From: Prescottella sp. R16
Lineage (GTDB): Bacteria; Actinomycetota; Actinomycetes; Mycobacteriales; Mycobacteriaceae
Assembly: GCF_030656875.1 (NCBI RefSeq)
Contig: NZ_CP130943.1
Location: 2,666,001 to 2,730,000 of the forward strand
Direction of reading: 5' to 3'
Length of the DNA stretch: 64,000 nt
Both the position numbers and the translations under genes were made by a program. The notes beneath the pieces were generated by a model, which saw nothing but the letters and a program-made list of their open reading frames with translations, was not told the DNA's origin and ran no database searches. Shown here in pieces: positions 30,224-38,436 of this stretch (position 1 is the stretch's first letter; every line of letters starts with the position of its first letter).

Positions 30224-32137
30224 TCAGTCGACGTCGGCTTGGAGTATCAGCCGTCGACCCGGATCCGGTGACATCGGCACACTGTCGCGTTGCAGCAGCC
30301 ACGACGCGATGTTGTGGAACAGCGGCGCCGCCGACTGCCCGCCACCACCGTCCACACCGCGCACCGGGGCGTCGAGCATGATGCCGATGACGTAGCGGGG
30401 ATCGTCGGACGGGGCGATACCGGCGAACGTGATCCAGTAGTTGGAGTTCGAGTAGCAGCCGCACGCCGGATCGACCTGCTGCGCGGTGCCCGTCTTCCCG
30501 CTGATCTGGTAGCCCTCGACCGCGGCCTGCGTCCCGGTGCCCTGCTGGTACCCCATCGGGTCCGCCTGGGTCACCGACCGGAACATGTCCCGGACCGTGC
30601 GGGCCGTCTCCTTGCTCACCACGTGGACCGGATCGGGCCGCTCCGTCTCGGTGCGGGTGCCGTCCGGTGCGACGGTGGCCTTGACGATGCGCGGCGGGAT
30701 CCGCTCACCGTCGTTGGCCATCGCCTGATAGATCCCGGTCATCTGCAGCAGCGTCATCGACAGGCCCTGCCCGATCGGCAGGTTCGCGAACGTGCCACCC
30801 GACCAGTCCTCGAGGGCCGGGACACTGCCGGCGCTCTCGCCGGGCAGACCGACACCGGTGGCCTGCCCCATCCCGAACCGGTGCAGCATGTCCGCGAACC
30901 GCTCCTCACCGACCCGCTCCGCGAGCATCAGGGTGCCGACGTTCGACGACTTCCCGAACACACCGGTGGTGGTGTACGGCACCACGCCGTGCGCCCACGC
31001 GTCCTTGACGGACACGCCCGCCATCTGGATCGAGCCGGGCACCTGCAGCACCTCGTCGGGAGTGGTGAGACCGTATTCGACCGCGGCCGCCGCCGTGATG
31101 ATCTTGTTGACCGAGCCGGGCTCGAACGGACTGGTGACCGACAGGTTGCCCATCCGCGCGTCGGGCGGGTTGTTGCCGACCCCGATCGCCGGGTTGAAGG
31201 TGCCGTCGTTGGCCATCGCCAGCACCTCGGACTTCTTCGCGTCCAACACGACGACGGACGCGTTCTTCGCCCCCGACAGATCCTTGGCCTGCTGCACCTG
31301 CTGCTGCACGTAGTACTGCAGATCCGAGTCGATCGTCAGCTCGACGGTCTGCCCGTCGACGGCCGGACGCTGATCCCGGCGACTTCCCGGGATGACGGCA
31401 CCGTCGGAGCCCCGGTCGTGGGTCTCGGAACCGTCCTCACCGGCGAGGACGCCGTCCATCGAATCCTCGAGGCCGAGCAGACCGTGACCGTCCCAGCCCG
31501 TCGCACCGACGATGTTCGCGGCCAGCGACCCACCCGGATACTCGCGGATGTCCTGCCGTTCGAGACCGACCTCCGGGAACTCCTCGGCGATGTCCGCGGC
31601 GACCGCCGGATCGACACTTCGAGCCAGGTACACGAACGTCTCGTTACTGCGCAGCTTGTCGAGAAGGCCCGATTCGGGCGCGGCGTCACCGAGCCGGTCG
31701 TGGATACCGGCGGCGATCTCCTTCACCCGGGTCTGCGAGTCCGGCTGCGTGTCGTCCTTGGCGTGCAGCTCGTCGATGTTCTTGCGTTCCCGCACCGGCT
31801 GGAACGTGAGCGCCTTCGCGTCGAGCGTGTAGGCGAGCTTGTTGCCGTTCCGGTCGACGACAGAACCCCGCGTCGCAGGCAGCGTGACGACGGTGGTGCG
31901 TTGGTTCGCGGCCTCCGCGGACAGCCGCGGCGCGTCGATGCCCTGCACCCACAGCAACTGCACGGCGACGACACCGAGCGCGATGAGCATGACGGCGCGC
32001 CCGTACTTGAGCCGGAACGCGAACGCATCGCTGCGCCGCCGCGCGGGCCGACGCGGTTTTCCCGGCCGGGCCCGGCGCTGCGGTTGCGGCGCCGGACGAC
32101 GGCGGGGTGCCGGGCGACGTCCGCCGGGGGACGTCAC
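30224..32137 (-). CDS. ftsI: Septal transpeptidase FtsI/PbpB (class B PBP)
   Basis: Crosslinks septal peptidoglycan. 637 residues: an Arg/Pro-rich cytoplasmic tail (1-45), one transmembrane anchor (about 48-66), a dimerisation/pedestal domain, and the transpeptidase domain with S342-V-N-K (active Ser342), SSN at 397-399 and KTGT at 548-551. A Cys pair near 559-561 (A-C-G-C) follows the KTG box. GTG 32137 overlaps the ftsL-like stop. Confidence 0.97.
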   Translation of the reverse strand: MTSPGGRRPAPRRRPAPQPQRRARPGKPRRPARRRSDAFAFRLKYGRAVMLIALGVVAVQLLWVQGIDAPRLSAEAANQRTTVVTLPATRGSVVDRNGNKLAYTLDAKALTFQPVRERKNIDELHAKDDTQPDSQTRVKEIAAGIHDRLGDAAPESGLLDKLRSNETFVYLARSVDPAVAADIAEEFPEVGLERQDIREYPGGSLAANIVGATGWDGHGLLGLEDSMDGVLAGEDGSETHDRGSDGAVIPGSRRDQRPAVDGQTVELTIDSDLQYYVQQQVQQAKDLSGAKNASVVVLDAKKSEVLAMANDGTFNPAIGVGNNPPDARMGNLSVTSPFEPGSVNKIITAAAAVEYGLTTPDEVLQVPGSIQMAGVSVKDAWAHGVVPYTTTGVFGKSSNVGTLMLAERVGEERFADMLHRFGMGQATGVGLPGESAGSVPALEDWSGGTFANLPIGQGLSMTLLQMTGIYQAMANDGERIPPRIVKATVAPDGTRTETERPDPVHVVSKETARTVRDMFRSVTQADPMGYQQGTGTQAAVEGYQISGKTGTAQQVDPACGCYSNSNYWITFAGIAPSDDPRYVIGIMLDAPVRGVDGGGGQSAAPLFHNIASWLLQRDSVPMSPDPGRRLILQADVD

Positions 32138-32778
32138 TGCCGCGTACCTGCCGGGGGCTGGTTGACGACCGTGACGGGTGTGGGCTGTTCACCGCGGGCT
32201 TCGAGGCGGCCCTCGACGCTCTGTCCGGGCAGCGGCGCGGCCGGGGTGTTCTGCTGCGGCGGCGCGGGCGCGGTGGTCCGCGGTGCGGGTGCCCGGTCCA
32301 GCGGCGGGACGGGAGTGCCCTCGGCAGGTTTCGGGGTGCCGACGACAGCAACGGCACCGTCGGTGCCCAATACCAGACGCGCCGGATCCTTCGCCGGGAT
32401 CAACCCCAGCTCCGCCGCCTTCGACGCGAGTACCGGCGCCGAGTTCCCGGCGGCGACCTCACGCTGGACGGCTGCCGTCTGCTCACGCAGGCTCTGGTTG
32501 TGCGCACGAGCGTCCGCGAGTTCGTACGAATCCTCCGCGGCACGCGTCGTCAGCAGCAGCGTCGTCGCCAGCCCCAGGCACAGCAGCGCAATGATGGTGG
32601 CCACGAACGGAACCCGCGCCGAGATACGCCGCGCCGACGATTCCTGCGAGGGCACCGGCCGGGCGGACGCCGCGGGACGCTGCTCCGGGCCCGAGGCACG
32701 CTGCCGACGCCGGTCGTAGGCACGTTGCGCCGCCGTGGACCGCCGGACCCGCACGGTGGGAGCCGCTTGGACAGTCAT
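32134..32778 (-). CDS. ftsL: FtsL-like bitopic division protein
   Basis: 214 residues between rsmH and ftsI, the canonical ftsL position. Basic cytoplasmic tail (1-55), one transmembrane helix (about 58-78), a short periplasmic coiled coil (about 80-115), then a Pro/Thr/Ala-rich tail unusual in length. FtsL proteins diverge strongly in sequence, so identity rests on topology and position. Overlaps both neighbours by 4 bases. It should complex with a DivIC/FtsB partner encoded elsewhere. Confidence 0.85.
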   Translation of the reverse strand: MTVQAAPTVRVRRSTAAQRAYDRRRQRASGPEQRPAASARPVPSQESSARRISARVPFVATIIALLCLGLATTLLLTTRAAEDSYELADARAHNQSLREQTAAVQREVAAGNSAPVLASKAAELGLIPAKDPARLVLGTDGAVAVVGTPKPAEGTPVPPLDRAPAPRTTAPAPPQQNTPAAPLPGQSVEGRLEARGEQPTPVTVVNQPPAGTRQ

Positions 32779-33791
32779 GTCGTCGTCCTCCTCGCGATTC
32801 GCTGCGCCGCCCGCAAACGCACGGGTGCAGCTCTCGGGTTGTCCTCGATCTCCTGCTCGGACGCGCGTTCCGCACCACGGGTGAGGATGCGGAACTCCGG
32901 CCCCATACCGGGAAGTTCCACGGGCAGACCCTCGGGGGTCTTGGACTTCGAGAGGGGCGTCAGTTCCTGCTTGACGACCCGGTCCTCGAGCGACTGATAG
33001 GACATGAACACGACACGGCCCCCGACATGGAGGGAGTCGAGTGCCGCCGGGACGGCGGCCCGCAGCGAGTCCAGCTCGCCGTTGACCTCGACGCGCAGCG
33101 CCTGGAAGGTGCGCTTGGCGGGGTGCCCGCCGGTACGCCGGGTGGCCGCCGGGATGGCGTCGTAGAGCAGTTCCACGAGCGCCGCACTGGTGGTGAACGG
33201 CTGCTTCTCACGGCGGCGCACGATCTCCGACGCGATCCGGCCCGCGAACCGTTCCTCACCGTAGGTGCTGAGGATGCGCGCGAGTTCGCCGTGGCTGTAG
33301 GTGTTGAGGATCTCGGCGGCGGTGAGCCCGGCGGTCGGGTTCATCCGCATGTCGAGCGGCGCGTCGACCGAGTACGCGAAACCGCGGTCGGCCTCGTCGA
33401 GCTGCATCGACGACACCCCGAGGTCGAACAGGATCGCGGTGACCGTGCCGACGGGTGCGAGTCCGGCCTGGTCGAGTGCCTCGACGATCCCGTCGTAGCG
33501 GGTGTGCACGAACGTGGTGCGATCCGCGTACGGCGCCAACCGGTCCGACGCGATCCGCAGCGCCGCAGGATCACGGTCCAGCCCGATCAGGTGCAGACCG
33601 GGATAGGTGCGCAGGAAGTGCTCCGAATGACCGCCCAGACCGAGTGTGGCGTCGATCATCACCGCGCCGGCACCGGACGGGTCGTCGGCCGTGATCGCGG
33701 GACCGAGCAGTTCGTCCGCCCGATGCAGCAGGACCGGCACATGACCGAACTCGTCGGGGACCGACCGGGTGTCGTCCTCGCCGTCGACCAT
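32775..33791 (-). CDS. rsmH: 16S rRNA (cytosine1402-N4) methyltransferase RsmH
   Basis: SAM-dependent methyltransferase formerly called MraW. 338 residues; SAM motif [14 protein letters not shown] near residue 48, then G-L-D-R-D and the family signature F-D-L-G-V-S-S-x-Q-L-D. ATG 33791 follows GGAGG by about 6 bases. It lies behind a 199-base leader that holds two structured hairpins, suggesting post-transcriptional control of the whole downstream cluster. Confidence 0.96.
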   Translation of the reverse strand: MVDGEDDTRSVPDEFGHVPVLLHRADELLGPAITADDPSGAGAVMIDATLGLGGHSEHFLRTYPGLHLIGLDRDPAALRIASDRLAPYADRTTFVHTRYDGIVEALDQAGLAPVGTVTAILFDLGVSSMQLDEADRGFAYSVDAPLDMRMNPTAGLTAAEILNTYSHGELARILSTYGEERFAGRIASEIVRRREKQPFTTSAALVELLYDAIPAATRRTGGHPAKRTFQALRVEVNGELDSLRAAVPAALDSLHVGGRVVFMSYQSLEDRVVKQELTPLSKSKTPEGLPVELPGMGPEFRILTRGAERASEQEIEDNPRAAPVRLRAAQRIARRTTT

Positions 33792-33880
33792 GTGTCCTCC
33801 GGTTCGTGCTCGTGCGCTCGCGCGCGGTACTGGTTGTTCGGAGGTGGCGAATGCCTCGGGGTCCCTGTCCGATCGAGGAG

Positions 33881-33944
33881 CCTGGCACTGGGGAAGAGTG
33901 TCAGGTTCCCGGTGGTGATCCTGGCGCTGGGGAAGTGCGTCAGG
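33881..33944 (-). ncRNA. Twin hairpins upstream of rsmH (mraW-type leader motif)
   Basis: Two 25-nt imperfect direct repeats (plus 33920-33944 and 33881-33905, 39 bases apart) each fold, on the minus-strand transcript, as CCUG-A-CGC/GCG-C-CAGG or CCUG-A-CAC/GUG-C-CAGG around loops ACUUCCCCA and UCUUCCCCA. The CGC/GCG versus CAC/GUG change is compensatory, so pairing is being kept, and CUUCCCCA in the loop is invariant. A conserved actinobacterial mraW RNA motif at this location is recalled; assignment to that family is an inference. Confidence 0.7.
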
Positions 33945-33990
33945 GTCACACTCGGGCAGAGGCCTCGCGGCACTCGCCGGCAGCCGGGGG

Positions 33991-34422
33991 CTAGAAGATC
34001 CCCTCGAGTGCCTCGTCTCTGGCTTGCGAATAGCTTTCTTCGTGCTCCGCGAGGTAGTCCGCCCAGGCCTGGGCGTCCCATATCTCGAGGAAGTCGACCG
34101 AACCGATCACCACACAGTCCTTGGACAACCCCGCATAACGGCGGTGGTCCGCAGACAACGTGATCCGGCCCTGGCCGTCGGGGTGCTGCTCGTCGGTTCC
34201 GGAGGCGAGCCCACGCACGAACGCCCGCGCCTGGGGATTGCTCCGCGAGGCCGCAGCCGCACGACGTGCGAGTGCGGTGAACTCCTCACGGGGGTACACC
34301 GCGAGGCTGTGGTCCTGCCCCTTCGTGACCATCAACCCTCCCGCCAGCGCATCCCGGAACTTCGCGGGCAGCGTGAGCCGCCCTTTGTCGTCGAGCTTGG
34401 GCGTGTAGGTCCCGAGAAACAC
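33991..34422 (-). CDS. mraZ: Transcriptional regulator MraZ
   Basis: Ring-forming DNA-binding protein with two AbrB-like halves, 143 residues, the family length. The paired D-x-x-G-R motifs are visible: [13 protein letters not shown] near residue 11 and [13 protein letters not shown] in the second half. MraZ controls the dcw operon it heads and can act as repressor or activator. GTG 34422 is fixed by GGAGG at 34429-34433; a longer frame upstream is not supported. Its likely operator lies about 110 bases upstream. Confidence 0.95.
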   Translation of the reverse strand: MFLGTYTPKLDDKGRLTLPAKFRDALAGGLMVTKGQDHSLAVYPREEFTALARRAAAASRSNPQARAFVRGLASGTDEQHPDGQGRITLSADHRRYAGLSKDCVVIGSVDFLEIWDAQAWADYLAEHEESYSQARDEALEGIF

Positions 34423-34530
34423 TCGACACCTCCCGCCGGGGCCCTGTGACGACCATGCGCGCAGCACTTCCGAAATTTTCCGTCGTGCCGTTCACATTTC
34501 TGGCGGGTCGCCTCCACGATCCGCCGTCCG

Positions 34531-34557
34531 CCACTTTACCCCACTTTCCACCACTTT
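34531..34557 (-). promoter_or_regulatory. MraZ operator: three AAAGTGG boxes
   Basis: On the minus strand AAAGTGG occurs three times with exactly 3-base spacers (plus 34531-34537, 34541-34547, 34551-34557), a 10-base period. This matches the published style of MraZ boxes (AAAGTG[T/G] with N3 spacers) and sits upstream of mraZ, so autoregulation is very likely. The rest of the mraZ upstream stretch to 34735 shows no gene. Confidence 0.82.
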
Positions 34558-34735
34558 CAATCCGAACCACCGGGCGATTTGACAAGCAACGGCCGATAAT
34601 TGCAGCTCACAGCGGGGGCACGGAGTGGGGGACGAATCGGCGCGTGACAGCAGACACCCGAAACCGAGGAACCGCCCCCATGCCACATTCGGCACGAATC
34701 GGCTGCGACACGCCCGTCGAGACCACCTCGAACCC

Positions 34736-34768
34736 GGCACAGACCGGGCACAGACCGGGCACAGACCA
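34736..34768. repeat. Three tandem 11-bp units GGCACAGACCG
   Basis: Three head-to-tail copies, the last differing at one base, within the non-coding 34468-34930 stretch between mraZ and the DUF3040 gene. Next to it the G-rich words GGTGGGGAGC and GGTGGGGAAC occur. One helical turn per unit makes protein binding conceivable; slippage is equally likely. Confidence 0.6.
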
Positions 34769-34873
34769 GCCGGTGGGGAGCGGTGGGGAACGAGCAAACC
34801 CCAGGTGGGGTGGGTCGACGGCCGGCGGAAACGAGGAACGACGGGCGGCCGCACCGACCGCCCCGGCACACAC

Positions 34874-34914
34874 GAACGCGGCGGCGCGACCGTTGTGGTC
34901 GCGCCGCCGCGTTC
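34874..34914 (-). terminator. Terminator hairpin, 18-bp perfect stem
   Basis: Arms 34874-34891 and 34897-34914 pair perfectly around a 5-base loop. It lies 16 bases past the DUF3040 stop and insulates that gene from mraZ. Confidence 0.85.
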
Positions 34915-34930
34915 GAACGAGTTCGGTTAC

Positions 34931-35359
34931 TTACTCCTGCTCGAATCTCCTCCGGAAACGATCCTCCATACGGGACGAGAATCCGCCCGTGGACTTCTTG
35001 CCACCATGGGACTTGCGGGGATTCGCTCCCCCCGCCCCCCGTGACGTGTCGTTCCCTTCGGGAACCGTCGCCGAACTTCCCTTGCCTCCACCGAGAAGGA
35101 AGAGAATTCCGGCACCGAACATCACGACGAATCCGATCAGACTGATGATCGGAAACTCGCCCAACCGCACATTGAGAGCCACGCCCGCGACAAGGAGAAC
35201 GAGGCCCAGAACGAAGAGGGCCACCGCCTGCAATCGACGCTTCCCGGACGGGGCGCGCATACGCCCGCCCCGCACAGTGGACGCGAACTTGGGGTCCTCG
35301 GCGTAGAGCGCGCTCTCGATCTGGTCGAGCATGCGCTGCTCGTGCTCGGAGAGTGGCAC
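34931..35359 (-). CDS. DUF3040 membrane protein
   Basis: 142 residues. The N terminus (PLSEHEQRMLDQIE) is the hallmark of DUF3040; two membrane helices (about 42-60 and 66-86) follow and the C terminus is Gly/Ser/Lys/Arg-rich and cytoplasmic. Corresponds in position to Rv2169c. Function unknown, though its constant place beside mraZ hints at envelope work. GTG 35359 preceded by GGGAGG at 35364-35369. It ends at a strong terminator, so it is a single-gene transcript. Confidence 0.9.
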   Translation of the reverse strand: MPLSEHEQRMLDQIESALYAEDPKFASTVRGGRMRAPSGKRRLQAVALFVLGLVLLVAGVALNVRLGEFPIISLIGFVVMFGAGILFLLGGGKGSSATVPEGNDTSRGAGGANPRKSHGGKKSTGGFSSRMEDRFRRRFEQE

Positions 35360-35411
35360 GGTACCTCCCCCGGCACTAAGAGTTGACACCTCGCCGCGGT
35401 GCGGTGAGGCG

Positions 35412-35445
35412 GGTAACGGCTGACGGTTACCTGAACTCGATAATA
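35412..35445 (-). promoter_or_regulatory. DUF3040 promoter: TATTAT plus inverted repeat GGTAAC-N8-GTTACC
   Basis: TATTAT (plus 35440-35445) is a good -10 on the minus strand, flanked by CTCG/CGAG. The inverted repeat at 35412-35431 would lie just downstream of the start site and could be an operator or a 5'-UTR hairpin. The rest of 35360-35574 shows nothing else. Confidence 0.45.
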
Positions 35446-35574
35446 CGAGGTGCGCCCGCGGCGTACCACCTACTCCGCCGACAAGTTCCCGACGAATCGG
35501 TGGTATCCGGGGGTTGCCACCGACGACAAGCCCGTGACCTGCCGAAATGCGGCGTACCGGACACTCGGTGTTCG

Positions 35575-36054
35575 CTACGCGCCGACACCGCCCCCGCCCC
35601 GCACCACCCCGGTGAGCAGATCGTCCACCGCGATGAGGAACCGTCCGACGTCCGCGTAGAACCGATCCGCTGCGGAGCTCTCGACCGAGCGGGTCACCCC
35701 CGATTCAATCGCGGCCCGGAGCGCGGAGTGCTCCGCGAAGTAGTCGGCCCAGTCCGCGAACTCCGGTGCCGCGCGCGCCATGAGCACCCAGGCACTGCGC
35801 GAACGCGGACGTCGCCCGGTCGCCGCCCGGGCCGCACCGTCACAGGCCGCCAGTACCGCGGCGGCCCCCTTCAACGCGGCCAGATACGCGCACCGGAACC
35901 GTTCGTCGGCCCGCGACGCACCGGCAGCCTCCGACAGCAAGCCGTCCGCGCGCCGCAGCAACACCGTCGCCCGGTACGGCGCCGACATCGGCGAACGCAC
36001 GGCCGCCGCGCACCCACCTGCCGGCACCACCGGACTCGACACCACCCGTGCCAT
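35575..36054 (-). CDS. SAV_6107-family HEPN domain protein
   Basis: 159 residues, mainly helical. HEPN-type proteins of the SAV_6107 group are small helical proteins found near dcw-associated genes in Actinobacteria; the order of hydrophobic and basic positions fits (R-A-D-x-L-L-x-E-A at about 35-43, then R-F-R-C-A-Y-L-A-A-L-K-G-A-A). The R-x4-6-H RNase motif typical of toxin HEPNs is not evident, so nuclease activity is doubtful. ATG 36054 follows GGGAGG by 9-10 bases. It is divergent from the acetyltransferase operon and shares a regulator-rich intergenic region. Confidence 0.75.
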   Translation of the reverse strand: MARVVSSPVVPAGGCAAAVRSPMSAPYRATVLLRRADGLLSEAAGASRADERFRCAYLAALKGAAAVLAACDGAARAATGRRPRSRSAWVLMARAAPEFADWADYFAEHSALRAAIESGVTRSVESSAADRFYADVGRFLIAVDDLLTGVVRGGGGVGA

Positions 36055-36088
36055 GACTCAGAGCACCTCCCACGGCTGCCGAGTTCCC

Positions 36089-36145
36089 GGTGATCCGGTG
36101 ATGCATCGCTTCCCCACAGAACCACCGACACATCACCGGATCACC
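36089..36145. promoter_or_regulatory. 15-bp perfect inverted repeat, four GGTGAT half-sites
   Basis: GGTGATCCGGTGATG (36089-36103) is repeated inverted at 36131-36145. Each arm itself holds two GGTGAT words, so the region offers four half-sites arranged around 27 bases. It lies between the HEPN gene and the GNAT-crtO operon. It looks like a cooperative operator for an unknown regulator. Confidence 0.6.
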
Positions 36146-36149
36146 ATCA

Positions 36150-36165
36150 TCGAACACCTGTTCGA
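36150..36165. promoter_or_regulatory. LexA (SOS) box TCGAACACCTGTTCGA
   Basis: Perfect match to the actinobacterial consensus TCGAAC-N4-GTTCGA. A TATAGC hexamer at 36175-36180 is a plausible -10 for the plus-strand operon; its -35 would fall at about 36152-36157, inside the box, so bound LexA should block transcription of the acetyltransferase-crtO-cruF genes. Confidence 0.75.
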
Positions 36166-36217
36166 CATATTCAATATAGCTGGCCCCACCGACACGTCGT
36201 CAAGGGAGAGATCAAGA

Positions 36218-36835
36218 GTGAGCCCACAGACGGACTCCGAGGACCGCTCGGACGGCACCGAACCGAGAATCGTGGATCTGCCCGCGGCCGACATGCGTTC
36301 CCGGTTGCCCGAGGCACTCGCGATCTACGTCGCCGCCATGGGGTATCCGAAAGGCACCGAATACCACCGCGCACCCATGTGGTCCGAGCACATCGCTCGG
36401 CCCGGCTGGCGTGCCGTCGGTGCCGTCCGCACCGACCCCCACCACCCCGACCGGCCCGCGGAGCTCGTCGCGATCGCCTACGGCTACCGCGGCGGCCCCG
36501 ACCAGTGGTGGCAGCAGCAGGTCCGCCACGGAATGCGCGCGACCGGTTGGAGCGGCGAGCAGGTCGACTTCGTCCTGGGGAACTATTTCGAGCTGACCGA
36601 ACTGCACGTCCACCCGGACGCGCAGGGCCACCGACTCGGCGAACAACTGCTCCGCCGACTCCTCGCCGACCGCCCGGAGCGGGGCGTCCTGCTGTCGACC
36701 CCCGAGGTCGATCGCGAGGACAACCGTGCGTGGCGGCTGTACCGGCGCACCGGATTCCGCGACGTCGTCCGGCACTTCACGTTCGCGGGCGACCGGCGTC
36801 CGTTCGCGGTTCTGGGCCGAGGGTTGCCGCTGTGA
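36218..36835 (+). CDS. GNAT-family N-acetyltransferase
   Basis: 205 residues. The acetyl-CoA motif reads LHVHPDAQGHRLGEQLL, the usual V-x-P-x-x-x-G-x-G/L-x-G/E pattern, followed by the N-R-A-W-R-L-Y-R-R-T-G-F motif of the GNAT C terminus. It corresponds to Rv2170, recalled as a lysine acetyltransferase acting on isocitrate lyase; whether this copy keeps that substrate is unknown. GTG 36218 with GGGAGAG at 36204-36210. The stop overlaps the crtO start (GTGA), which ties it to a carotenoid gene. Confidence 0.88.
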   Translation: MSPQTDSEDRSDGTEPRIVDLPAADMRSRLPEALAIYVAAMGYPKGTEYHRAPMWSEHIARPGWRAVGAVRTDPHHPDRPAELVAIAYGYRGGPDQWWQQQVRHGMRATGWSGEQVDFVLGNYFELTELHVHPDAQGHRLGEQLLRRLLADRPERGVLLSTPEVDREDNRAWRLYRRTGFRDVVRHFTFAGDRRPFAVLGRGLPL

Positions 36836-38436
36836 CCGCGACTCTCGACGCCGTCGTCGTCGGATCGGGGCACAACGCACTCGTGTCCGCGTGCTACCTC
36901 GCCCGTGACGGCTGGTCCGTCGAGGTCCTCGAACGGGACACGGTGCTCGGTGGTGCGGTGTCGACCGTCGAGAGGTTCCCCGGGCACCGGATCGACCGAG
37001 GCTCGTCGGCGCACATCATGATCCGGCACTCCGGGATCGTCGAGGAACTCGGCCTCGCCGCCCACGGGCTGCGCTACATCGACTGCGATCCGTGGGCGTT
37101 CGCGCCCGCGCCGGCGGGGTCGGATCGTCCGGGCATCGTGTTCCACCGCAGCCTCGACCGGACGTGTGCGTCGATCGAGGCTGCGTGCGGCGTCGCCGAC
37201 GCGGACGCCTACCGGCGGTTCGTCGGCACGTGGGGGCCGCGCAGTGCCCGGGTCATGCGCGCGTTCGCGGCCCCGCCGACCGGCGGGCACCTGCTGCGCT
37301 CGTTCTGGGGCCTGGACACGTCCGACGGGGCCGGCGCGCTCTCCCGCGAGTTCATGACGACGGGTGACGCACTGCTCGACGAGTACTTCGACAGCGAACC
37401 GCTCAAGGCGGCGCTCGCCTGGTTCGGTGCCCAGTCCGGTCCCCCGATGTCGGAGCCGGGCACCGCGCCGATGGTGGGGTTCGCGGCGCTGATGCACACG
37501 CTGCCCCCGGGCCGCGCGGTCGGCGGCAGCGGGGCGCTCACGGCGGCGCTGGCGTCGCGTCTGGAATCGGACGGCGGCACCGTCACACTCGGTGACGGGG
37601 TCACCGAGTTGCGTCGCGACACCGACGCCTGGACCGTCGTCACCGCGTCGGGCCGCCGGGTGCGGGCCCGCACAGTGATCGCGGGCTGTCACGTGCTCAC
37701 GACACTCGACCTGCTCGAACGAGGCGGCTACGACCGGGAGACACTCGCAGGCTGGCGGCGGCGGATCCGCGTCGGCCCCGGAATCGGGCTGGTGCTGCGG
37801 CTCGGGACGGACGCGTTGCCGTCGTACCCGAGCGTGCCCGACGGCGAGACCACTGTGTCGTCCACGTCGGGGCTGCAACTGCTCGTCACCGATCGGGCGC
37901 AGCTGCGGACCGCGCACGGCGCTGCGCTGGCCGGTGAGCTGCCCCCGGATCCGGCGGTGCTGGCCATGAGCTTCAGCAGTATCGATCCGACCATCTCCCC
38001 GGCCGGGGAGCATCAGGTGACGTTGTGGTCGCAGTGGCAGCCGTACGCACTGTCCGGCGGCCGGAGCTGGGCCGACATCGGCGAGCGGGAGGCCGACCGG
38101 GTGATCGCGGGCGTCGACGCCCTGGCCCCCGGTTTCGCCGGCAGCATCCGGCACCGGCACGTGCAGACGCCCGCGGACATCGAACGCGAAATGGGGCTGC
38201 TCGGCGGCAACGTGATGCACGTGGAGATGTCGCTGGACCAGATGTTCATGTGGCGGCCGATCCCGGAGCTGTCGGGGCAGCGCGTCCCGCACGCGTCGGG
38301 GCTGTATCTGACCGGGGCGTCCACGCATCCCGGTGGCGGCGTGTCCGGGGCCAGTGGGCGCAGCGCGGCCCGGATCGCGCTCGCCGACGCGCGCGGCGGC
38401 CGGGTGCGGCGTCTGCTGCGCGGCCGGCTGCGGTGA
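36832..38436 (+). CDS. crtO: Beta-carotene/carotene ketolase CrtO
   Basis: FAD-dependent carotene 4-ketolase of the phytoene-desaturase-like family. 534 residues, matching Rhodococcus CrtO (about 530). FAD loop VVVGSGHNALVSA at residues 8-20, the L-E-R-D-x-V-L-G-G-A-V-S-T-V-E-R-F-P-G region, and the C-terminal T-G-A-S-T-H-P-G-G-G-V-S-G-A-S-G-R-x-A-A motif are all as remembered for that enzyme. Introduces a keto group on a beta-ionone ring, asymmetrically in Rhodococcus. It is translationally coupled on both sides (GTGA overlaps). Confidence 0.92.
   Translation: MTATLDAVVVGSGHNALVSACYLARDGWSVEVLERDTVLGGAVSTVERFPGHRIDRGSSAHIMIRHSGIVEELGLAAHGLRYIDCDPWAFAPAPAGSDRPGIVFHRSLDRTCASIEAACGVADADAYRRFVGTWGPRSARVMRAFAAPPTGGHLLRSFWGLDTSDGAGALSREFMTTGDALLDEYFDSEPLKAALAWFGAQSGPPMSEPGTAPMVGFAALMHTLPPGRAVGGSGALTAALASRLESDGGTVTLGDGVTELRRDTDAWTVVTASGRRVRARTVIAGCHVLTTLDLLERGGYDRETLAGWRRRIRVGPGIGLVLRLGTDALPSYPSVPDGETTVSSTSGLQLLVTDRAQLRTAHGAALAGELPPDPAVLAMSFSSIDPTISPAGEHQVTLWSQWQPYALSGGRSWADIGEREADRVIAGVDALAPGFAGSIRHRHVQTPADIEREMGLLGGNVMHVEMSLDQMFMWRPIPELSGQRVPHASGLYLTGASTHPGGGVSGASGRSAARIALADARGGRVRRLLRGRLR

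Noticed and set aside
34736..34768. CRISPR-like array
   Set aside because: Only three 11-base units with no spacers and no cas genes nearby; it is a simple tandem repeat.
35575..36054. HEPN toxin of a toxin-antitoxin pair with the GNAT gene
   Set aside because: No R-x4-6-H RNase motif is visible, the two genes are divergent rather than an operon, and both have long-conserved positions beside the dcw cluster.
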